Assembly (NCBI RefSeq): GCF_037977235.1
Contig: NZ_CP150276.1
Coordinates: forward strand, 5,704,001 to 5,768,000
Direction of reading: 5' to 3'
Length of the DNA stretch: 64,000 bases
Source: Paenibacillus sp. FSL K6-0276
GTDB taxonomy: Bacteria > Bacillota > Bacilli > Paenibacillales > Paenibacillaceae
The notes below the pieces were generated by a model, which saw nothing but the letters and a program-made list of their open reading frames with translations, was not told the DNA's origin and ran no database searches. This document shows, piece after piece, positions 60,984-64,000 of the stretch (within the stretch, counting starts at the first letter, position 1; every line of letters starts with the position of its first letter). The position numbers and the translations under genes are program-made.

Positions 60984-61494
60984 ATCCATTTCCTCCTGTC
61001 AGCATGCAGCACATAAATATCTCATCCACATAACGGCCACCAAGATAAAATTCCTCCCGCAGACGTCCCTCTTCCACAAAACCGCATTTACGATAAAAAG
61101 AAAGCGCTGGTTCATTACAGGATAATACGCGTAGACGAAGCTTACGAATGGCATTTTCCACAGCATGTTCCCTAATGGCCTCCATGAGCTGCTGGCCAAT
61201 GCCTAAACGTTGATAATCCGGATGAACAGCAATATTGACTTCGCACACATGCCTGTTGCTCTCCATTCTACTAGGACAGCCAAATCCAACATATCCGCAT
61301 AACTTGTCATCCTTCAGCGCTACAAGCTGCGAACCCGGGGGAGCATTCAGTAGGTAATCCTCTTGTGAACGCCACATTAATGGCCCCGGGCTAGTATCCT
61401 CCGTCCAGATCATATGATCCAGATGAATCAGTTCTCGTACGTCTTTGATCTCTGAGGGCCTTATTATAAGCTTATCCCTATTGCTTTGTTTCAT
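60964..61494 (-). CDS. GNAT family N-acetyltransferase
   Basis: 176 residues. VCEVNIAVHPDYQRLGIGQQLMEAIREHA is a full acetyl-CoA motif A, and VLSCNEPALSFYRKCGFVEEGRLREEF is motif B with the usual catalytic-region Tyr. Its 3' end overlaps the MOSC gene, so the two are cotranslated. GGGGGG lies 9 nt upstream of the ATG. Substrate unknown. Confidence 0.88.
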   Translation of the reverse strand: MKQSNRDKLIIRPSEIKDVRELIHLDHMIWTEDTSPGPLMWRSQEDYLLNAPPGSQLVALKDDKLCGYVGFGCPSRMESNRHVCEVNIAVHPDYQRLGIGQQLMEAIREHAVENAIRKLRLRVLSCNEPALSFYRKCGFVEEGRLREEFYLGGRYVDEIFMCCMLTGGNGYGDHLA

Positions 61495-61564
61495 AAAGAT
61501 GTACCCCCCTTGCCTTGCACCTCTATATAATTCACAGCAGATATTCTAAATCCACTATGCACAA

Positions 61565-62785
61565 CTATACTGTTGTCCGCTCCAGCGAATGGCCTCGACG
61601 ATTGCCATATGCATGAATAATGAAGAACCCTACGGATAATACCGCCATCGCACATGCCAGCCATGCTGTAGGCGCTAAGCCTCCACTATCGTACAACCTC
61701 CCCATTAAGTAGGGTCCAATCACCCTCCCGACTGCACCCATCCCTCCACTTAGCCCTAAATAGAATGGGGCACTGCGACCTGCATGGTCCGAGATAAAGG
61801 AAGGCATGGCCGGAGATATCAGCATTTCCCCAAGCGTAGCGAGTACCATCCCAAGCACTAAACCTGAATAGGTCGGCATCCATAGAAGAATAGCATACCC
61901 ACCCAAATAAAATAGAGCACTTGCTGTCATTTGCGCCGTTGAGGTAGACGCGAACCAGCGTTTAATAACCGTTACGAGCGGCTGAGCCGCAAAGATAAGA
62001 ATACCGTTCAGTGTCCAGAGAAAACCATAGGTTTTCTTAGGCCAACCTTCAGAAATAATGAATGGGGATACCCCAGTATTCCAGATAGAGTTCCCTAACA
62101 GCAGGAACATGGAGGCAATCCCCATATAAAGATAAATCCGTGTATGTCCCATTAGCTTCCATGTGGATTGTTTCTCAGGTCCAGTCTTCTGCTGTTCTAC
62201 AACCTCATGTGAAGGACCTCCACCGATTTTCTTGAGATAAACAAAAAAGAATCCCGCAAATACTGCGGATGTCACGCCGTTCATCACAAAGCTGAGCATA
62301 TAAGAAATATCAGCCAGAAAACCACTTAACGCCGTACCTAATGCTACACCAATATTATTGGCGACATAAATAACATTAAACAGCTCTCCGCGCTGCTTCG
62401 TGAAGCGAAAGCCGATAAACGCCTGAATCGCAGGTAATGACAGTGAATTAAAAAGCCCTACCAGTCCCATTGCGACCATAAACAACATCCAGTTGTTACT
62501 TGCTGCCGGCAAAGTGAACAGTGCAAGTGCATTCATGGCCAGCGATCCGACAATCAGCCGGTTTACGCCTACCTTATGATAGAGTGAGCCCCCGAGTAGT
62601 TGACCCACGATCCCGCCAACCGATTGAATAAGAATCACTAGTCCAGCATCCGACATGCTGCGTCCAAGCTCATCAAAAACATACATCGTAACAAGTGGCC
62701 ACATCAGTGCACTACCCGTTGCGTTAATAAGGCTGGCGATTAAAAATATTTTAACTTCTTTAGGATAATTCTGTAAGAACTTCAT
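61565..62785 (-). CDS. MFS multidrug-type transporter
   Basis: 406 residues, twelve transmembrane helices. The N-terminus NYPKEVKIFLIASLINATGSALMWP and loop 2-3 GGSLYHKVGVNRLIVGSLA are typical of the MDR group in Bacillales. A hydrophilic loop (KKIGGGPSHEVVEQQKTGPEKQS) separates the two halves. The Shine-Dalgarno is weak. Substrate unknown. Confidence 0.88.
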   Translation of the reverse strand: MKFLQNYPKEVKIFLIASLINATGSALMWPLVTMYVFDELGRSMSDAGLVILIQSVGGIVGQLLGGSLYHKVGVNRLIVGSLAMNALALFTLPAASNNWMLFMVAMGLVGLFNSLSLPAIQAFIGFRFTKQRGELFNVIYVANNIGVALGTALSGFLADISYMLSFVMNGVTSAVFAGFFFVYLKKIGGGPSHEVVEQQKTGPEKQSTWKLMGHTRIYLYMGIASMFLLLGNSIWNTGVSPFIISEGWPKKTYGFLWTLNGILIFAAQPLVTVIKRWFASTSTAQMTASALFYLGGYAILLWMPTYSGLVLGMVLATLGEMLISPAMPSFISDHAGRSAPFYLGLSGGMGAVGRVIGPYLMGRLYDSGGLAPTAWLACAMAVLSVGFFIIHAYGNRRGHSLERTTV

Positions 62786-62917
62786 TAATAGTATACATCC
62801 CCTGTAATATATGTGTCATTATTCCATCCAGCATCGTCCCAAAACAGGGTTCGGAGCAAGCAGACACATTGACGTTTTATCGTGATAAAGTCACTATACT
62901 CTACCTCTTATTTAAGC

Positions 62918-63223
62918 CTAACTTCTACCGTAGCTGAAAAAAAGTGGCTCCGTTCCCCATGTCACTGAGTCGAGTCGGTCCGGAGTAAGCACATTCACTC
63001 GTTGTCGCTTCCTTTTACCCTCCCACCATAGTCCCTGACTAATAACGGTGCCTGGCAGCATCTTGTCCGTCACCTTCGCTGTAAGATCTATAGTACCACG
63101 GGCGTTAAATACGATAACCTCATCTCCGTCACTGATCCCTCGAGCTAATGCATCCTTCGAATGAATCTGCAAGGTCGGCCCCTTCTCCAGCTACTGATGT
63201 TTCTCTACATTGGAGAAGGTGGT
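62918..63223 (-). pseudogene. C-terminal remnant of a molybdopterin oxidoreductase
   Basis: The readable frame covers TFSNVEKHQ, an in-frame TAG (63193-63191), then LEKGPTLQIHSKDALARGISDGDEVIVFNARG and GTVISQGLWWEGKRKRQRVNVLTPDRLD. This is the molybdopterin dinucleotide-binding domain of BisC/formate dehydrogenase-like enzymes. A second in-frame stop (TGA, 63226-63224) and missing upstream sequence show that the catalytic part is gone. The C-terminal SVTWGTEPLFFSYGRS also departs from the family's usual end. Confidence 0.8.
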
Positions 63224-63306
63224 TCACGTCCGCAGTCCTCCCCTTGTTCCTACTATCTATTTATATTTTATAGTTGCCGCTGTCGTCCGTAAAGCAGACT
63301 AAACAA

Positions 63307-63401
63307 AAAGAAACGACGTTGTCGCCCTTTAAAGATGACAACCTTTTCTCGTAGAAATATACGGATGATGTATTGTGTGAAACTCATACTCTATTATATT
63401 T
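63307..63401. repeat. Family A double-hairpin repeat
   Basis: Module 1 AGAAACGACGTTGTC ... GACAACC and TTTTCTCG; module 2 AGAAATATA ... TATTGTGTGAAACTCATA ... TATTATATTT. Nearly the same as 21195-21292, 42 kb away. Confidence 0.85.
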
Positions 63402-63466
63402 CAAAAATTAAGTGATTCGTTATTAAAAAGTCGGGGTAATAGAGCCTAGAAACACTCCCCCTTCTA

Positions 63467-63524
63467 AAATTCGCCGTGCGTCCGATTTCGTTCCCCCGAG
63501 CTCGGATACATCACGGCGAATTTT
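63467..63524. repeat. Long inverted repeat
   Basis: AAAATTCGCCGTG (63467-63479) pairs exactly with CACGGCGAATTTT (63512-63524), with an inner TCCGA/TCGGA stem. It could be a second terminator for the FNT gene or the trace of a lost gene. Confidence 0.7.
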
Positions 63525-63540
63525 GTTTTGTCTATACAGC

Positions 63541-63576
63541 AAAAAGCACCCCTCGAATATACAAAGGAGTGCTCTA
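63541..63576 (-). terminator. Terminator of the FNT gene
   Basis: AGCACTCCT pairs with AGGGGTGCT; minus-strand tail TTTTTG. Confidence 0.85.
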
Positions 63577-63585
63577 TAAGATAGG

Positions 63586-64000
63586 TTAGGCGTGTTTCTT
63601 CACACCGCTACCGGACATGCTGTTCACGGATTGAATAGCCGCAGGTTCTTTACGCAAGTAAGCCATCCAATACGCTGCCGCAACAAATATCGCACCGCCC
63701 GTCAGATTGCCTAGCCATACCGGAACAAAGTTGCTAAAGTACTGTCCCCATGAAAAATACCCTTCAAAAATAGCAGCCGGAATTAAGAACATGTTGGCTA
63801 CAACGTGCTGGAAGCCGATAGCTACAAAAGCCATTGTTGGGAACCAGATACCGAGGATTTTGCCACTGAAGTTATCTGCTCCATAGCAGAGCCATACCGC
63901 CAGAGCTACGAGCCAGTTACAACCGATACCGGAAACAAATGCCGGCAAGAAGCCAGCCTCAAGCTTATGTCCAGCCATTTCCACTACTTTTTCCAAATAC
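63586..64000 (-). CDS. Formate/nitrite transporter family protein (N-terminus beyond window)
   Basis: The last 138 residues are visible; the frame stays open to the right edge. AGFLPAFVSGIGCNWLVALAVWLCYGADNFSGKILGIWFPTMAFVAIGFQHVVANMF is the core of an FNT channel (NirC/FocA), a pentameric membrane protein that moves formate, nitrite or hydrosulfide. The tail after the last helix is short and polar. Its neighbour is a molybdopterin oxidoreductase remnant, suggesting a former formate or nitrite utilisation unit. Confidence 0.9.
   Translation of the reverse strand, partial: YLEKVVEMAGHKLEAGFLPAFVSGIGCNWLVALAVWLCYGADNFSGKILGIWFPTMAFVAIGFQHVVANMFLIPAAIFEGYFSWGQYFSNFVPVWLGNLTGGAIFVAAAYWMAYLRKEPAAIQSVNSMSGSGVKKHA

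Overview
The window is chromosomal DNA of a spore-forming, flagellated Gram-positive bacterium, most probably a Paenibacillus. Three things point there: sporulation genes (spoIIR, spoIID, spoIIQ, spoIIID), a B. subtilis-like gene order (prfA-prmC ... spoIIR-ywlC-mntP-ywlE-ywlG-glyA-upp-atp-ywzB-murA-spoIID-spoIIQ-spoIIID-mbl-flhO-flhP-fabZ), and a Paenibacillus-type secondary cell wall polymer locus (tagO-tagA-csaB). No rRNA, tRNA, phage, insertion sequence or CRISPR array was seen. Nearly all genes lie on the minus strand up to about 45.6 kb; after that the strands alternate and the content becomes accessory.

Region 1 (1-10.9 kb): the start of a very large secreted protein that runs off the left edge, then a cell-wall polymer cluster (TagO-like initiating transferase, TagA-like ManNAc transferase, CsaB pyruvyl transferase, a DUF5693 membrane protein), phosphoglucomutase and FabZ. 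Together these fit synthesis and pyruvylation of the polymer that SLH-domain proteins bind. The ManNAc donor would come from the UDP-GlcNAc 2-epimerase encoded at 27-28 kb.

Region 2 (11-19 kb): EpuA-like protein, FlhP, FlhO, Mbl, SpoIIID, SpoIIQ, SpoIID, MurA and YwzB. Region 3 (19-27 kb): the complete F1Fo ATP synthase operon atpZ-I-B-E-F-H-A-G-D-C, with an apparent sigma-A promoter and a terminator. Three of its intergenic gaps (A/G, G/D, D/C) are filled with repetitive palindromic DNA. Region 4 (27-41 kb): epimerase, upp, glyA and ywlG behind a ZTP riboswitch, protein arginine phosphatase, mntP, the threonylcarbamoyl-AMP synthase, spoIIR, two tandem FtsW/RodA genes (one frameshifted), prmC, prfA and ychF.

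Region 5 (41-64 kb): a broken S41 peptidase, a GNAT enzyme, type 2 IPP isomerase, cardiolipin synthase, a TetR regulator with an RND exporter, molybdenum-related genes (TorD-like chaperone, MoaA, MOSC protein, and a decayed molybdopterin oxidoreductase), an ABC exporter with a two-component system, two MFS transporters, glutaminyl-tRNA synthetase, further acetyltransferases and the end of a formate/nitrite transporter gene.

The most distinctive unexplained signal is two families of interspersed structured repeats. Family A is about 95-100 bp and made of two hairpins. It occurs about ten times, always in intergenic DNA and always in the same orientation. Family B is a 36-41 bp unit built around an AGCTTTA(C)...(G)TAAAGCT palindrome, tandemly arrayed inside the atp operon.
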